A stretch of 64,000 nt of DNA from DASZQL01 sp964391865 (lineage in GTDB: Bacteria > Planctomycetota > Phycisphaerae > Phycisphaerales > UBA1924), in the NCBI GenBank assembly GCA_964391865.1, contig CAYMNQ010000001.1, positions 1,050,802 to 1,114,801 of the forward strand. The letters are read 5' to 3'. This document shows positions 35,286 through 44,569 of this stretch, in pieces (position 1 is the first letter of the stretch; every line of letters starts with the position of its first letter). Made by a program: the position numbers and the translations under genes. The notes beneath the pieces are model-generated. The model saw only the letters and a program-made list of their open reading frames with translations, did no database searches and was not told the DNA's origin.

Positions 35286-35312
35286 TGTCCTACACATCCA
35301 TTGTGTAGGACA
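35286..35312. promoter_or_regulatory. Perfect 27-bp palindrome between divergent genes (candidate operator)
   Basis: TGTCCTACACA (35286-35296) and TGTGTAGGACA (35302-35312) are exact reverse complements with spacer TCCAT. It sits 109 bp upstream of the HTH gene and about 180 bp upstream of the lipoprotein gene, ideal for shared control by the adjacent regulator. An RNA hairpin is the alternative. Confidence 0.6.
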
Positions 35313-35418
35313 CGTCCGAAGACCAAACCCCTGCACACATGGGGAACTCAGGCGCGATTCCGGCACGCTGAATGTGCGTGGAACCGCCCTCCAATGCGCG
35401 TATGACATAACGACAGAG

Positions 35419-35476
35419 CCGGGAACGTCCCGGTTCAGCAAAAAGTCGTGAGGGAAACGTTCTCTCTCGGAGAACG
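35419..35476 (+). promoter_or_regulatory. Two further dyads in the lipoprotein leader
   Basis: CCGGGA-ACG-TCCCGG (35419-35433) and CGTTCTC-TCTCG-GAGAACG (35458-35476) precede the GGAGG site at 35481. The second would form a hairpin 4 nt before the ribosome site. No gene is present in 35178-35490. Confidence 0.4.
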
Positions 35477-35490
35477 CATTGGAGGTTCAC

Positions 35491-35973
35491 ATGTTCGGCT
35501 TTGGTCTTGGCGGTCGCGGCGTTCGGTCCTCGTTCTTCCGCTCGGGCCTCTTCACCTCGGGCGTCATCGCGGCGGCGCTGCTTGGCGGGTGCGTCCACAA
35601 CTGCTGCGCGGCTCCGGCTTACGGCGGCTCGCGGGACAGCGGCGGCACGTTCAGTCTCGGGCTGCACCTCGGCGGCGGCGAGCCGCGCGGGCATGTCGGC
35701 GCGACGCACGAGGTGGGGCACGGCGTGTGCGATGACGAGTGCCTGCCGACGTACGAATTCAAGGGCAGCGCGTGGATCCGCGACTCGTGCGGGCGACGGC
35801 GCTGCGTGTCGATCAGCGGCACGGTGCGGGCCGCCAGCTACTCCGCCGCCCGCGGCGAAGCGCGCGAGAAGCTCCACGACCGCGTCGCATGCAGCTACCC
35901 CGGCGCGCGCATCCGCAACATCTCGCTCAGCGTGTGGCGGACGAGCGTCAGCGATAAGGGGTACGGGTGGTAA
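35491..35973 (+). CDS. Lipoprotein of unknown function
   Basis: A 160-residue protein with lipobox LLGGC after a hydrophobic stretch (FTSGVIAAALLGGC); lipidated Cys about residue 34, followed by HNCC. The mature part is Gly-rich, then has VCDDECLPTYEFKGSAWIRD with several Cys. GGAGG five bases before ATG 35491 sets the start. It is divergent from the HTH regulator across a palindrome and may be its target. A strong hairpin follows the stop. Confidence 0.75.
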   Translation: MFGFGLGGRGVRSSFFRSGLFTSGVIAAALLGGCVHNCCAAPAYGGSRDSGGTFSLGLHLGGGEPRGHVGATHEVGHGVCDDECLPTYEFKGSAWIRDSCGRRRCVSISGTVRAASYSAARGEAREKLHDRVACSYPGARIRNISLSVWRTSVSDKGYGW

Positions 35974-35985
35974 TCGAAAATGGGT

Positions 35986-36014
35986 GGCATGGGTGGCGCT
36001 TTGCCACCCGTGCC
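35986..36014 (+). terminator. Strong hairpin after the lipoprotein gene
   Basis: GGCATGGGTGGC (35986-35997) pairs with GCCACCCGTGCC (36003-36014) with one G-T pair around GCTTT. No T-tract, but stem strength and position 13 nt after the stop fit a terminator; it may belong to the local palindrome families. Confidence 0.5.
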
Positions 36015-36106
36015 GCATTCATCGGGAGCGGACGGCGCGGGGACGGAGGAACCGTGCCCATGCCACCCGAGCACCACGCTCCAAGTTGCGGCGCGCGTGT
36101 GTGAAC

Positions 36107-36112
36107 TACAAT
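36107..36112 (+). promoter_or_regulatory. Candidate -10 box (TACAAT) for a leaderless transcript
   Basis: TACAAT ends 6 nt before ATG 36119. TTGCGG lies 15 nt upstream of it as a weak -35. No Shine-Dalgarno motif is present. Confidence 0.55.
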
Positions 36113-36118
36113 CTCTCG

Positions 36119-37345
36119 ATGCCCACCGCGCCCGCTGTTGTTGCTCCGAGCCGGATTTCCGCCGGCGCTGACCTCTCGAAAGTCACCGCCATCCGGCGCG
36201 AACTGCACGGGAACCCCGAGCTGTCATTCGAGGAGAAACAGACCAGCGAACTGGTGCAGCGCGAACTCAGCGTGCTGGGCGTGAAATTCAAAGCGGGCTT
36301 AGCGAACGGCACCGGCGTGCTGGGCTTCATCCCCGCGACCGGCGACCCGAAGCGCTCCCCGACCGTCGCGCTCCGCGCCGACATGGACGCGCTGCCCATC
36401 ACCGAGAACACCGGCGCGGCCCACTCGTCGAAGAACCCCGGAGTCATGCACGCCTGCGGGCACGACGGGCACACCGCGATCCTGCTCGGCGCCGCTTCGG
36501 CGATCAGCCGAGCGCCGCAGCGCCCGAACAACTCCATCCTCGTCTTCCAGCCCGCCGAAGAGGGCGGCGCCGGCGGCGACCTGATGTGCAAGGACGGCGC
36601 GCTCAGCGGCACGCACTTCGGCATCGGCCCGGTCGATCACATCTACGGCCTGCACGGCTGGCCCGATCTTCCCGTCGGCTGCGTCGCCACCCGCACCGGC
36701 CCGCTGCTCGCGTCCACCGACGACTACCACGTCACGATCCACGGCAAGGGCGGGCACGCCGCCTATCCGCACAACTGCATCGACCCCGTGGTGGCCGCGG
36801 CGCACATCATCACGGCGCTGCAGACGATCGCGTCGCGCCGCGTCTCACCGGCGGACAGCGTGGTGATCACCGTCGCGTCGCTGCACGCCGGGAACAGCGC
36901 CAACAATATCATCAGCGACACCGCCCACTTCATCGGAACGCTGCGCACGCTGAAGCACGCCACGCGCACGCTCGCGGAGCAGGAGTTCAAGCGGATCGTC
37001 TCGCACACCGCCGAAGCGCTCGGCGCGCGGGCCGAGATCGTGTGGCACCGGGGCTACCCGGTCACGGAGAACGAACCGGCGGCGACCGACCGCTTCCGCG
37101 CGATCGCGCGGCGCACGCTCCCCGCCGACCGCGTGCTCGAACGCGACCACGCAACAATGGGCGGCGAGGACTTCTCCTACTACGGCGAGCACGCGAAAGC
37201 GTGTTTCTTCTTCCTCGGTTTGAAGCCGGCGGGGGCATCAAGCACGCCGGGGCTGCACACGCCCGAGTTTGATTTCAACGACGACGCGCTGCCGGTGGGG
37301 ATTGAGATGATGAGCGCGCTGGCGCTGGAGCCTCTGGAACGGTAG
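36119..37345 (+). CDS. M20-family amidohydrolase (hippurate hydrolase / amino-acyl deacylase type)
   Basis: A 408-residue cytoplasmic metal-dependent amidohydrolase. RRELHGNPELSFEE is the family opening; the metal site uses HACGHDGHTAILLGAA, the catalytic PAEEGGAGG, YGLHGWP and the late LHTPEFDFNDDAL. The dimerisation lid contains GKGGHAAYPH. Such enzymes cleave N-acyl amino acids; the substrate is not predictable. The frame opens far upstream (35501), but that part is the lipoprotein shadow; ATG 36119 starts the family sequence and has a TACAAT box at leaderless spacing. Confidence 0.92.
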   Translation: MPTAPAVVAPSRISAGADLSKVTAIRRELHGNPELSFEEKQTSELVQRELSVLGVKFKAGLANGTGVLGFIPATGDPKRSPTVALRADMDALPITENTGAAHSSKNPGVMHACGHDGHTAILLGAASAISRAPQRPNNSILVFQPAEEGGAGGDLMCKDGALSGTHFGIGPVDHIYGLHGWPDLPVGCVATRTGPLLASTDDYHVTIHGKGGHAAYPHNCIDPVVAAAHIITALQTIASRRVSPADSVVITVASLHAGNSANNIISDTAHFIGTLRTLKHATRTLAEQEFKRIVSHTAEALGARAEIVWHRGYPVTENEPAATDRFRAIARRTLPADRVLERDHATMGGEDFSYYGEHAKACFFFLGLKPAGASSTPGLHTPEFDFNDDALPVGIEMMSALALEPLER

Positions 37346-37435
37346 CCGCTGTTAATTCCCCGGAACTCGCGCTGCCCGGGGCACGAATACCTCCGACACG
37401 TTCCCGCCCACGAGCCACCTCAGTCGTGAATCGCC

Positions 37436-38164
37436 ATGCGCATCTCGTTCGCCATCCCGGCGCACAACGAAGAGGCATCGCTGCCCCGCACGATCGACGC
37501 GATCCACGCGAGCGCCCGACCGCTCGGCGTGGACTACGAGATCGTGGTTGCGGACGACGCGTCGACCGATGCCACCGCGCGCGTGGCACGGGAGCACGGG
37601 GCGCGCGTCATCGGCATCGAGCGCCGCCAGATCGCCGCAGCGCGGAACGCCGCGGCCCGCGTCGGTACGGGCCAGATATTGGTCTTCGTGGACGCGGACA
37701 CCGCGATCAATGAGAAAGTGCTGCGCGCGGCGCTCAACGCGCTGGAACACGGCCACGTCGGGGGCGGCGCTTCACCGCGGTTCGATGAGCCGGTGCCGTT
37801 CTATGCGCGGTTGCTCCTGCCGTGTTTGAACGCGACTTTCCGCGCGCTGCGGCTCTGCGGCGGGTGCTTCGTGTTCTGTCACCGCCGCACATTCGAGGCG
37901 GTCGGCGGATGGGACGAATCGCTCTTCGCCGCGGAGGAGATCGCCTTCGCCGGCGCTTTGAAGCGGCAGGGGCGCTTCATCACGCTCAGGGAGAGCGTGC
38001 TGACGTCCGGGCGGAAACTTCGGGCCTACTCACCCTTTGAACTGCTCATGTCGTCTCTCGGGATCATCCGTCGTGGCCGAGGGGCGATTCAATCCCGCGA
38101 AGCGCTGGGCATGTGGTACGGCGAGCGCCGATCGGATCCCGCAGATCGCCGGACCATGAAATGA
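37436..38164 (+). CDS. Glycosyltransferase family 2, short
   Basis: A 242-residue GT-A enzyme: ISFAIPAHNEEASLPRTI, IVVADDASTDATARVA and the DxD in LVFVDADTAIN. A late GWDESLFAAEEIAFAGAL is the acceptor-side ED-type motif. A weakly hydrophobic stretch near 125-150 (YARLLLPCLNATFRALRLCG) may touch the membrane. Related short GT2s glycosylate lipids or carotenoids, but the role here is unknown. No ribosome site is visible; ATG 37436 begins exactly at the domain. Confidence 0.85.
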   Translation: MRISFAIPAHNEEASLPRTIDAIHASARPLGVDYEIVVADDASTDATARVAREHGARVIGIERRQIAAARNAAARVGTGQILVFVDADTAINEKVLRAALNALEHGHVGGGASPRFDEPVPFYARLLLPCLNATFRALRLCGGCFVFCHRRTFEAVGGWDESLFAAEEIAFAGALKRQGRFITLRESVLTSGRKLRAYSPFELLMSSLGIIRRGRGAIQSREALGMWYGERRSDPADRRTMK

Positions 38165-38241
38165 AAAACACCCGGCTCAACACCGAGCGTCTGGACAAAG
38201 TTCCCTCTGCTCGCTTCGTGCTCTCTCCGAGCAATCGTTCG

Positions 38242-39603
38242 TTATGGCACGATCAGCACGGTGCTCTTCCGCTCCGTCAGCAGTTCGTAGATCATCTCCA
38301 CATCGCCCTCGGCCATGCGGACGCAGCCCATGCTCTTCTGCTGACCGATCGACTCGGGCTCGACCGTGCCGTGGATGCCATAGCCGGTGAGCTTCTCGGT
38401 GTCGGGCTCGGTGCCGACGAGGCCGATCCAGCGCTCGCCGATGGGGTTCTTCGGGTCGTTCGCGTCGAACTTCTCGCCCGTGCGCGGGTTCACCCAGTGC
38501 GGGTTGATGAGCTTGCTGCCCTCGCGGACGAGGAACGCGCCGACGGGCGTGCTGTTCAACTCGCCCAGCCCCACACGGAACGACTTAATAAACAGGCGGT
38601 TGCCCTCGGGGTCCTTCGCGTCAGAGTAGAGGTCGAGCCGGTAGTCGTTCTTGTGCACGACGGCGTGGAACGGGCCGCGCACGAGCTTCAACTTCTGCCC
38701 CACGCGCAGCTTGCCGGGATCACTCATCTTGTTCACGCGCTGGATGAAGCGCCAGTCAACGCCCAGGTCCTTGCTGCGCGAGATGCGCACCAGCGAATCG
38801 CCCGGCTCGATCGCGTACATCTCGCTCGTCGCATCGCCCGGCGTGGCGACCGTCGAGAACGTCAGCGAGTCGCTGATCTGCGACATCTTGCCGCGGATCA
38901 TCTCCTGATCAGCACGCCCGGCTTCGGGGTGGTGCAGCGCGCGGTTGAACGTCGCGCGGGCTTCGACCATCTTGCCCGACGCGAGTTCGGACTCCGCGAT
39001 CGTCACCATCCGCTCAACGGCGGCGGCGCGTCCCGACGACGGCATCGACTGCGGATCGGTAATTGTGTTGCTGCCCTCCATGCCGCCGCCGGGGTTGGCG
39101 GCGGCGCCGGTGCCGGGCGCGGGCTTGGTCGGCGCGGGTGATGCGCCGGGGGCGGGGGTTGAAGTGTTCGGCGTGGCGCTCGGGCGCGTCAGCGGCGTCT
39201 CAACCCCGGTGGGCGGTGCCATCGTGCCATGGACCGTCGGCAGACCGGCCGTGGTGCTCGGCGACACGCCCGGCTTTTCACCCATCGTCAGCGTGGGAGT
39301 GTTCGACACCGGGATGGTCTGCGGCGTGGTGACGGGCGAACGCATCGGGTTGTTGGAATTCGCAGCCGTCGTCGGCGCGGGCTTCTTCTCCGGCGCCGGA
39401 GACTTCAGGCTGGTTGGCTCGACGGATGCGCTCGTGCCGCCCGGCTTCGAGCCGTCGCGCAGGAACATGGCCCACACCGTCGCGCCCAAACCAGCGGCGA
39501 CGACGACCCACAGCGCCACCAGCCCGATCTTCCCGTTCCGGCTGCGGGGCGACTTGGCTGCGACGACTCGGGAACTGCGGGGCATCTGAGAAGGAAGCGT
39601 CAT
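38242..39603 (-). CDS. L,D-transpeptidase with LysM domain
   Basis: A 453-residue cell-envelope enzyme. One N-terminal membrane anchor (KIGLVALWVVVAAGLGATVW), a Pro/Thr/Ser-rich spacer of about 150 residues, a helical region, then LysM (MYAIEPGDSLVRISRSKD, LRVGQKLKLV) and a YkuD domain with GIHGT and the catalytic SMGCVR (Cys427). It would make or remodel peptidoglycan cross-links, or attach proteins to it, in the periplasm. Presence of such an enzyme supports peptidoglycan in this planctomycete. The start at 39603 gives the membrane anchor at about 25-45. Confidence 0.9.
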   Translation of the reverse strand: MTLPSQMPRSSRVVAAKSPRSRNGKIGLVALWVVVAAGLGATVWAMFLRDGSKPGGTSASVEPTSLKSPAPEKKPAPTTAANSNNPMRSPVTTPQTIPVSNTPTLTMGEKPGVSPSTTAGLPTVHGTMAPPTGVETPLTRPSATPNTSTPAPGASPAPTKPAPGTGAAANPGGGMEGSNTITDPQSMPSSGRAAAVERMVTIAESELASGKMVEARATFNRALHHPEAGRADQEMIRGKMSQISDSLTFSTVATPGDATSEMYAIEPGDSLVRISRSKDLGVDWRFIQRVNKMSDPGKLRVGQKLKLVRGPFHAVVHKNDYRLDLYSDAKDPEGNRLFIKSFRVGLGELNSTPVGAFLVREGSKLINPHWVNPRTGEKFDANDPKNPIGERWIGLVGTEPDTEKLTGYGIHGTVEPESIGQQKSMGCVRMAEGDVEMIYELLTERKSTVLIVP

Positions 39604-39695
39604 GTGATGTCTTTCGCTTTCGGTTGAACCCGGCCGGGCGGCGCGCTCCGTCGCGGCGCTCGGGTCGGAACATGTCTGGGAGGGGGAAAACCGAC

Positions 39696-40397
39696 TCAAT
39701 TCGGAGAGGTCACGATGATAAGCCGCGACTCCGTCGCCAGAGCGTCGAGCCGCGTGTCCCCTTCTTCCATCGGCACAACGCCCCCGATTTGCCCTTCAAA
39801 TGCGACACCGATCGCGCACGAGCCGGGCACGCCCAGCCGGGCCGCCCGCCACCGGCCGATGAAGCGGTCATAGAACCCCGCCCCGCGCCCCAGCCGCCCC
39901 CCACTCTCATCGAACGCCAGCCCCGGCACGAGCATCACGTCAATCGCGCCGAGTTCAATCAGCGCGCCATCGGCGGGCTCGTTGACGCCCCGGTTCGGAA
40001 TCATCGCCACCGGCGTCGGCGCGGTGATCTCCACCGCAACCAGCGACCCCGAGTCCCAGTCCGTCCGCGGCGCACCCACGCGCTTCCCCGCCGACAGAAC
40101 CGCGGCGTGAATCAGCGTGACATCCGGCTCGCTCGGCATGGGCAGAAACGACATCAACACCCTGGCCGCTTGAAACTCGGGCCAAGCGAGCAACCGATCA
40201 CACAGGGCGCGCGATCGAGCCACCCGGTCGGCGGGCGAGAGTGTCGCCAGCCATGCCTTTGCGGCGGTGCGGCGCTCGGCTTTCTGAAGTTGGCACGGGC
40301 GGTTGCTCAGGTGATGCGTCTCATGCAGATGTCCGTGCGCACCGTGCGAAGAATCCGTTACTGGGCCGCTGACCGGAGGGCGGGCGACGTGACGCAT
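39696..40397 (-). CDS. 5-formyltetrahydrofolate cyclo-ligase
   Basis: A 233-residue folate enzyme (MTHFS) converting 5-formyl-THF to methenyl-THF with ATP. The family part starts at QKAERRTAAKAWLATLSPAD; SFLPMPSEPDV is the central motif, and LVPGLAFDESGGRLGRGAGF with YDRF is the ATP/folate signature. The first 35 residues (to about NRPC) are not family-like, so the true start may be later, but no later ATG or GTG is suitably placed. It follows the pseudopilin gene closely on the same strand. Confidence 0.9.
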   Translation of the reverse strand: MRHVARPPVSGPVTDSSHGAHGHLHETHHLSNRPCQLQKAERRTAAKAWLATLSPADRVARSRALCDRLLAWPEFQAARVLMSFLPMPSEPDVTLIHAAVLSAGKRVGAPRTDWDSGSLVAVEITAPTPVAMIPNRGVNEPADGALIELGAIDVMLVPGLAFDESGGRLGRGAGFYDRFIGRWRAARLGVPGSCAIGVAFEGQIGGVVPMEEGDTRLDALATESRLIIVTSPN

Positions 40398-40412
40398 CGC
40401 TCGGGTGCGCGT

Positions 40413-41189
40413 TCACGGCAGCGGCGTCTGCCACTCATCCGGGATCTCCGCGTGCGACCCCGCGCCGCCGTCATACGCGACGAAGGTGAACTCGGTGTTG
40501 TTGCGATGGAAGCGGCCCATCCGCTCGGCCCGGTGCGCCGGCTGCCGATAGTCAACCTCGGCGTAGGCGATCGGCAGGCGGCCGACGTCAGGGTAGATCG
40601 GGGCGTCGAGGCGCTGGGCCGCCTCGCTGACCATCGGCAGGACGTTGGCCCGGCTGATCTGGCTCATGCGGACGAACGCAGGGCGCTGCGCGTTGTTGTA
40701 GTCGCCACGGTCTGGCCGCGAACCGGGGTGGAGCGCCCCTGCCGCCAGCCCCGCCAGCCCGGTCGCATTCATCGCGTAGGAGTTGACGGTTCCGTCGCCC
40801 ATCGCGCGTTTCGAGTTCGGACAGATCAATACATAGTTGCCGGGCCGAATGCGCCCGCGCGTTTGCCCCTCCCCCTCGTGCGCCAGGCTCACGATGTACC
40901 GCCAATTGGGCGCGACGATGTACGGCTGCCCGATCGCCGGGCTGACCGCATCGTTCTCGTTCGCGTACGCCCAAAAGACGATCCCGATCTGCCGGGCGTT
41001 GTTCGCGCACTGCATATCAGCCGCCCCGGCCCGCGCCCGCGCCAGCGCCGGCATCAGCAGCCCGACCAGCGCCGCCAAGACCGCCACAACGACCACCACT
41101 TCAATGAGTGTGAAGCCGGGCATTTTGGAGCGTCGCGGCTGTTCGCGTGGGATAGCGTGAACCCGGAACTGGTGCGGCGGTCGTTCCAT
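40413..41189 (-). CDS. Type II pseudopilin-like protein
   Basis: A 258-residue prepilin. The class III signal is KMPG^FTLIEVVVVVAVLAAL, cleaved after Gly and methylated on Phe, followed by a hydrophobic helix. The body has NNARQIGIVFWAYANENDAV and a late FTFVAYDGGAG, as in the many planctomycete pseudopilins of the H-x9 type. ATG 41123 would leave a 3-residue leader, so ATG 41189, giving a basic 25-residue leader, is preferred. Such proteins are abundant in Planctomycetota and few have known roles. Confidence 0.82.
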   Translation of the reverse strand: MERPPHQFRVHAIPREQPRRSKMPGFTLIEVVVVVAVLAALVGLLMPALARARAGAADMQCANNARQIGIVFWAYANENDAVSPAIGQPYIVAPNWRYIVSLAHEGEGQTRGRIRPGNYVLICPNSKRAMGDGTVNSYAMNATGLAGLAAGALHPGSRPDRGDYNNAQRPAFVRMSQISRANVLPMVSEAAQRLDAPIYPDVGRLPIAYAEVDYRQPAHRAERMGRFHRNNTEFTFVAYDGGAGSHAEIPDEWQTPLP

Positions 41190-41440
41190 GCCACCAGTCA
41201 TCGAACAATCGTAGAGCGTTTCCGCACCAGCAGGCGACTTGGATCGCCCGACTATTTTTTCAACATCGAATATGACTACCCATTTTAGGGCGTATTGCGC
41301 GTTTGTGGCAACGCTTTGTGTGACGCGGCGCGGGGGTTCGGTTAGCCTGCCGCTGTGTCGGGGTTCCCCCCGGTTTCGGCGCGCGTCGCTGCGTAAGCCA
41401 CGCCCGCCGGAACGTGCGCCGACGACAGGAGAAGCTGGCT

Positions 41441-41854
41441 ATGGGTCTGCTGAAAGAATTCAAAGAGTTCGCCGTCAAAGGCAACGTCTTCGATATGGCG
41501 GTCGGCATCATCATCGGCGGGGCGTTTGGTCCGATCGTCGGCTCGCTGGTCAACGACATCATCATGCCGCCGATCGGCATGGCCCTCGGCAAGGTGGATT
41601 TTTCCAAGCTGATGCTGACGCTGCAGGAAGCGGACGCTGAAGGCAAGGGCGGCGTCTTCATCAAGTACGGCGCGTTCATCAACACACTGATCAACTTCAT
41701 CATCGTGGCGTTCGCGGTGTTCATGCTGGTGAAGGTCGTGAACCAAATGAAGCGCGCCAGCGAGCCGCCGCCGGCGCCGCCCGCGCCGCCGAAGCCGACG
41801 CGCGAAGAGGAGCTGCTCACCGAGATCCGCGATGTGCTGATGCGCCGCGGGTGA
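41441..41854 (+). CDS. mscL: Large-conductance mechanosensitive channel
   Basis: A 137-residue inner-membrane channel that releases solutes on osmotic downshock. KEFKEFAVKGNVFDMAVGII is the N-terminal helix and start of TM1, GAFGPIVGSLVNDIIMPPIG the pore-lining segment, and INTLINFIIVAFAVFMLVK is TM2. The cytoplasmic bundle is replaced at first by a Pro/Ala-rich linker (PPPAPPAPPKPTREEELL). AGGAGA about 9 bases before ATG 41441 sets the start. A good terminator follows. Confidence 0.95.
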   Translation: MGLLKEFKEFAVKGNVFDMAVGIIIGGAFGPIVGSLVNDIIMPPIGMALGKVDFSKLMLTLQEADAEGKGGVFIKYGAFINTLINFIIVAFAVFMLVKVVNQMKRASEPPPAPPAPPKPTREEELLTEIRDVLMRRG

Positions 41855-41884
41855 GAATCCGTTCTTCGTATTTGAGAATCTTCG

Positions 41885-41920
41885 ACGCGCCGCAGAAGTG
41901 TGGCGCGTTTTTCTCTTTTT
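41885..41920 (+). terminator. Rho-independent terminator after mscL
   Basis: ACGCGCC (41885-41891) pairs with GGCGCGT (41902-41908), followed by TTTTCTCTTTTT. Confidence 0.88.
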
Positions 41921-41983
41921 GAGCACAGTTGGCGAGCGACTGTGCCCATACGCTCGCTCACGCTTCGCGTCTCGTTCTTCTTG

Positions 41984-44569
41984 CTATCCGCGGGTGCTAG
42001 CGAGGAGTTCTCTCGGCTTCGTGCGCGACACGCGCAGGATCATGGGCGTCACCACGATCAGCGTCACGCCGATGAGCAGCGCCCAGCCCGCGCCGATCGG
42101 CAGCAGTGGCGGGCGGAGGCTCACTTTCAGTCCCGCGAGCAATTCCCACATCCGCATGGCGGCGGCCGAGCCGTGCAACCCCAGCGCGGTGCCAAGAACA
42201 CTCGCGGCGAGCGCCATGATGAGCGTCTCGCTGATGAGCAGGCGCGCGAGCAAACCGGGCGGCGCGCCGATGGCGCGGAGCACGCCGAACTCGTGCCGGC
42301 GGGCGTCGATCGCCGCCAGAATCACGCCCGCCACGCCCAGCGAGCCGATGAGCATCGCGCCGATCGCGATGGCACTCGCGGCGGACATTCCCGCGAGCGC
42401 CATCGTCTCGATCTCGTTCTTCACGAAGCGCCCGGTGCCGACCGTCAGCGTGGGCAGCCCGAGCGCTTTCTTGATCTTCGTGGTTGCTTCAAGGTCGCTG
42501 ATCCCGGGGATCATGGAGAACTGGATCAGGTGGATCGCGTCCGAGCCGAAGACCTTCTTGAGGTCGTCGCGCGAGCCGAAGATGGACCACACCGCCTGCT
42601 CGTTGTAGTCGCGCCCGATATCCATGTACGCGCCGACGACATCAAGCCCGGGCGATGAAACCGCGCCGACGATCTCGAAGGTGTGCGCCGTGCCCCGGGT
42701 GGTCACGCTGAGCGTGTCGCCGATCTTGAAGCCGCGCCGGGTCGCGAGGAACTCTTTCGCGACAATCGCCGCCCCGCCTTCCTTGATGCGGCGCTGCGCG
42801 TACGCGGGGTCGCCCGCTTCCCAGTGCAGCTTGACCATGCGGAAAAATGATTCCGGCTCAAACGCGATGAAGAAGCTGGGCGGGTTGCGGACCTCTTCGA
42901 GGCCGAATGCTTTGGTGTCGATCTTGTAGAGCGTCGTCGCGCAGGTGTCGGTGACAAACGGGAGTGCGGCGAGTTTCTTCTGCGCGTTCTCGTTCAGGCC
43001 GAACCAGGCGTGGACGAACGCGTCGGGGAACTGAATCGCGCCGAGCCAGTCGCGCAGGACCGCGTTGCCGTTGGTCCAGATGGTGGTCATCATCGCCAGC
43101 CCGACCATCAGCGCGCCTGCGGTGAAGCCGTGCCGATAGGGCGTGGCGCGGACGGCGCCCGAGAGCATGCCGCGCGGCAGGCGCAACACCAGCGACAACA
43201 CCGGCGCGATCACGCGAGCCAGCGCCACCACCAGCGGCACGCCCAGCAGAAAATAGCCCAGAAACGTCAGCGGCACGCCCAGCGTGATGTGCGTCCAGAA
43301 GACGACGCTCGGGTCGGTGGGCACGCTGATGATGAAGAGGTCGAGGGCGATGAACGCGGCGCCGATGAGACCCGTGATGATGATGCCGCGGGCGCTGGCG
43401 ACGCGAGCGCGGGCGCCGAGCGAGCGCAGAGGGCTGACGCGCGACGCTTCGAGCGCGGGCATCAGCGCGCCGAGCAACCCAGAGAGGATCGCCCCGCCGC
43501 CCGACGCGAGGAGCGATTCCCACGGCACGCGCTCGGCGCGGGGGACCTGGTCCGGCACGAGGGTGAAGATGAGTTCGGCGAGGGCCATGCCGAGAGGCAC
43601 GCCGACCATCGCGCCGAGCGCGCCGATCACGCCGCCCGTGATGAGCTGCATAAGCGCGAGCTGGGCGCGCGTGCCGCCCACGGCCCGGAGGATGGCGAGC
43701 TCGCGCTGCTGCTCGAGCAGGTTCGTCGTCAGCCCCGTCAGGATGATGAACCCCGACGCGATGTACGCGAGAGTGGTGACGAGCGAGAAGATCATGGTGT
43801 TGGCGCGGATGTTGACGTCGATGCCGCTGGTCACGCGCGCCGTCTGCAGGACCATGAGATCGGCGGGCAGCTCGCGCTCGAAGTCCCGCGCGGCGGCCTC
43901 GGGGTCGACCGACTCTCCGAGCTGCACGCGGATTTCCTGCAGTGGCGGGGTCTCGCCGATGAGGGCCGCGAGGCCGTCCATCGTCAGCGAAGCGTTGGGC
44001 TTGCCGCGGATCTTGATGGGATCGGGGAAGAGGACGCCGACGACGGTGACGGGGCGCTCGACCGCGGCGGGTTCGCCGTCTTTCGTCGGCGCCTTTGCCA
44101 TCAGTTCCGTGCCGACGACGGCTTCGAGCTTGCTCGCCGACTGCGGGTCGAGAACGATCTCGCGCGCGGCGCGGGGCTCGCGCCCTTCGCTGTAGCGCGG
44201 CTCGACGAGCGCGGCTTCCCGTGCCGGGTCCCCGCCGTAGGCTTCGACGGTGACGGACACCCCCTTCAGCGGGTTGGAGAGCGCGACCGCGCCGACCGCG
44301 CGCGGGGCGGCGAGCGCCACGCCCGGCAGCGCCTCCACGCGCGCCAGGACCGCGGGGTCGAAGGGCGCGCCGGCGGCGTGCTTCACGCGCAGGTCCGCGT
44401 TGCCCAGCGTGGCGGCGACCTGCCGGCGCAGCCCGTCGTTCAGCGACCCCATCATCACCGCGACAACGGTGATCAGGGCGGTCGCGAGCGCGACGGCGGC
44501 GACGATCAGCACCGTGCGCTTACGCCGGGCGGCCAGCGCGCTGGTACTCAAGCGCCACAGCGCCAGCAT
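41984..44569 (-). CDS. ABC transporter permease, FtsX/MacB type (two FtsX units)
   Basis: An 861-residue inner-membrane permease. An N-terminal helix (RTVLIVAAVALATALITVVA), a large periplasmic domain, then three helices (SLVTTLAYIASGFIILTGL...), an inner pair near 450-520, a second periplasmic domain and a final set of three helices ending LIGVTLIVVTPMILRVSRTK. This is the duplicated 'predicted permease' layout known from lipid- or lipoprotein-handling exporters. Its start lies 50 bp inside the upstream ATPase gene, so they form one transporter. Confidence 0.88.
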   Translation of the reverse strand: MLALWRLSTSALAARRKRTVLIVAAVALATALITVVAVMMGSLNDGLRRQVAATLGNADLRVKHAAGAPFDPAVLARVEALPGVALAAPRAVGAVALSNPLKGVSVTVEAYGGDPAREAALVEPRYSEGREPRAAREIVLDPQSASKLEAVVGTELMAKAPTKDGEPAAVERPVTVVGVLFPDPIKIRGKPNASLTMDGLAALIGETPPLQEIRVQLGESVDPEAAARDFERELPADLMVLQTARVTSGIDVNIRANTMIFSLVTTLAYIASGFIILTGLTTNLLEQQRELAILRAVGGTRAQLALMQLITGGVIGALGAMVGVPLGMALAELIFTLVPDQVPRAERVPWESLLASGGGAILSGLLGALMPALEASRVSPLRSLGARARVASARGIIITGLIGAAFIALDLFIISVPTDPSVVFWTHITLGVPLTFLGYFLLGVPLVVALARVIAPVLSLVLRLPRGMLSGAVRATPYRHGFTAGALMVGLAMMTTIWTNGNAVLRDWLGAIQFPDAFVHAWFGLNENAQKKLAALPFVTDTCATTLYKIDTKAFGLEEVRNPPSFFIAFEPESFFRMVKLHWEAGDPAYAQRRIKEGGAAIVAKEFLATRRGFKIGDTLSVTTRGTAHTFEIVGAVSSPGLDVVGAYMDIGRDYNEQAVWSIFGSRDDLKKVFGSDAIHLIQFSMIPGISDLEATTKIKKALGLPTLTVGTGRFVKNEIETMALAGMSAASAIAIGAMLIGSLGVAGVILAAIDARRHEFGVLRAIGAPPGLLARLLISETLIMALAASVLGTALGLHGSAAAMRMWELLAGLKVSLRPPLLPIGAGWALLIGVTLIVVTPMILRVSRTKPRELLASTRG

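Noticed and set aside
40397..40412. 6S RNA next to the 5-formyl-THF cyclo-ligase gene, as in gammaproteobacteria
   Set aside because: Only 15 bases separate it from the pseudopilin gene and no 6S-like extended hairpin is present nearby.
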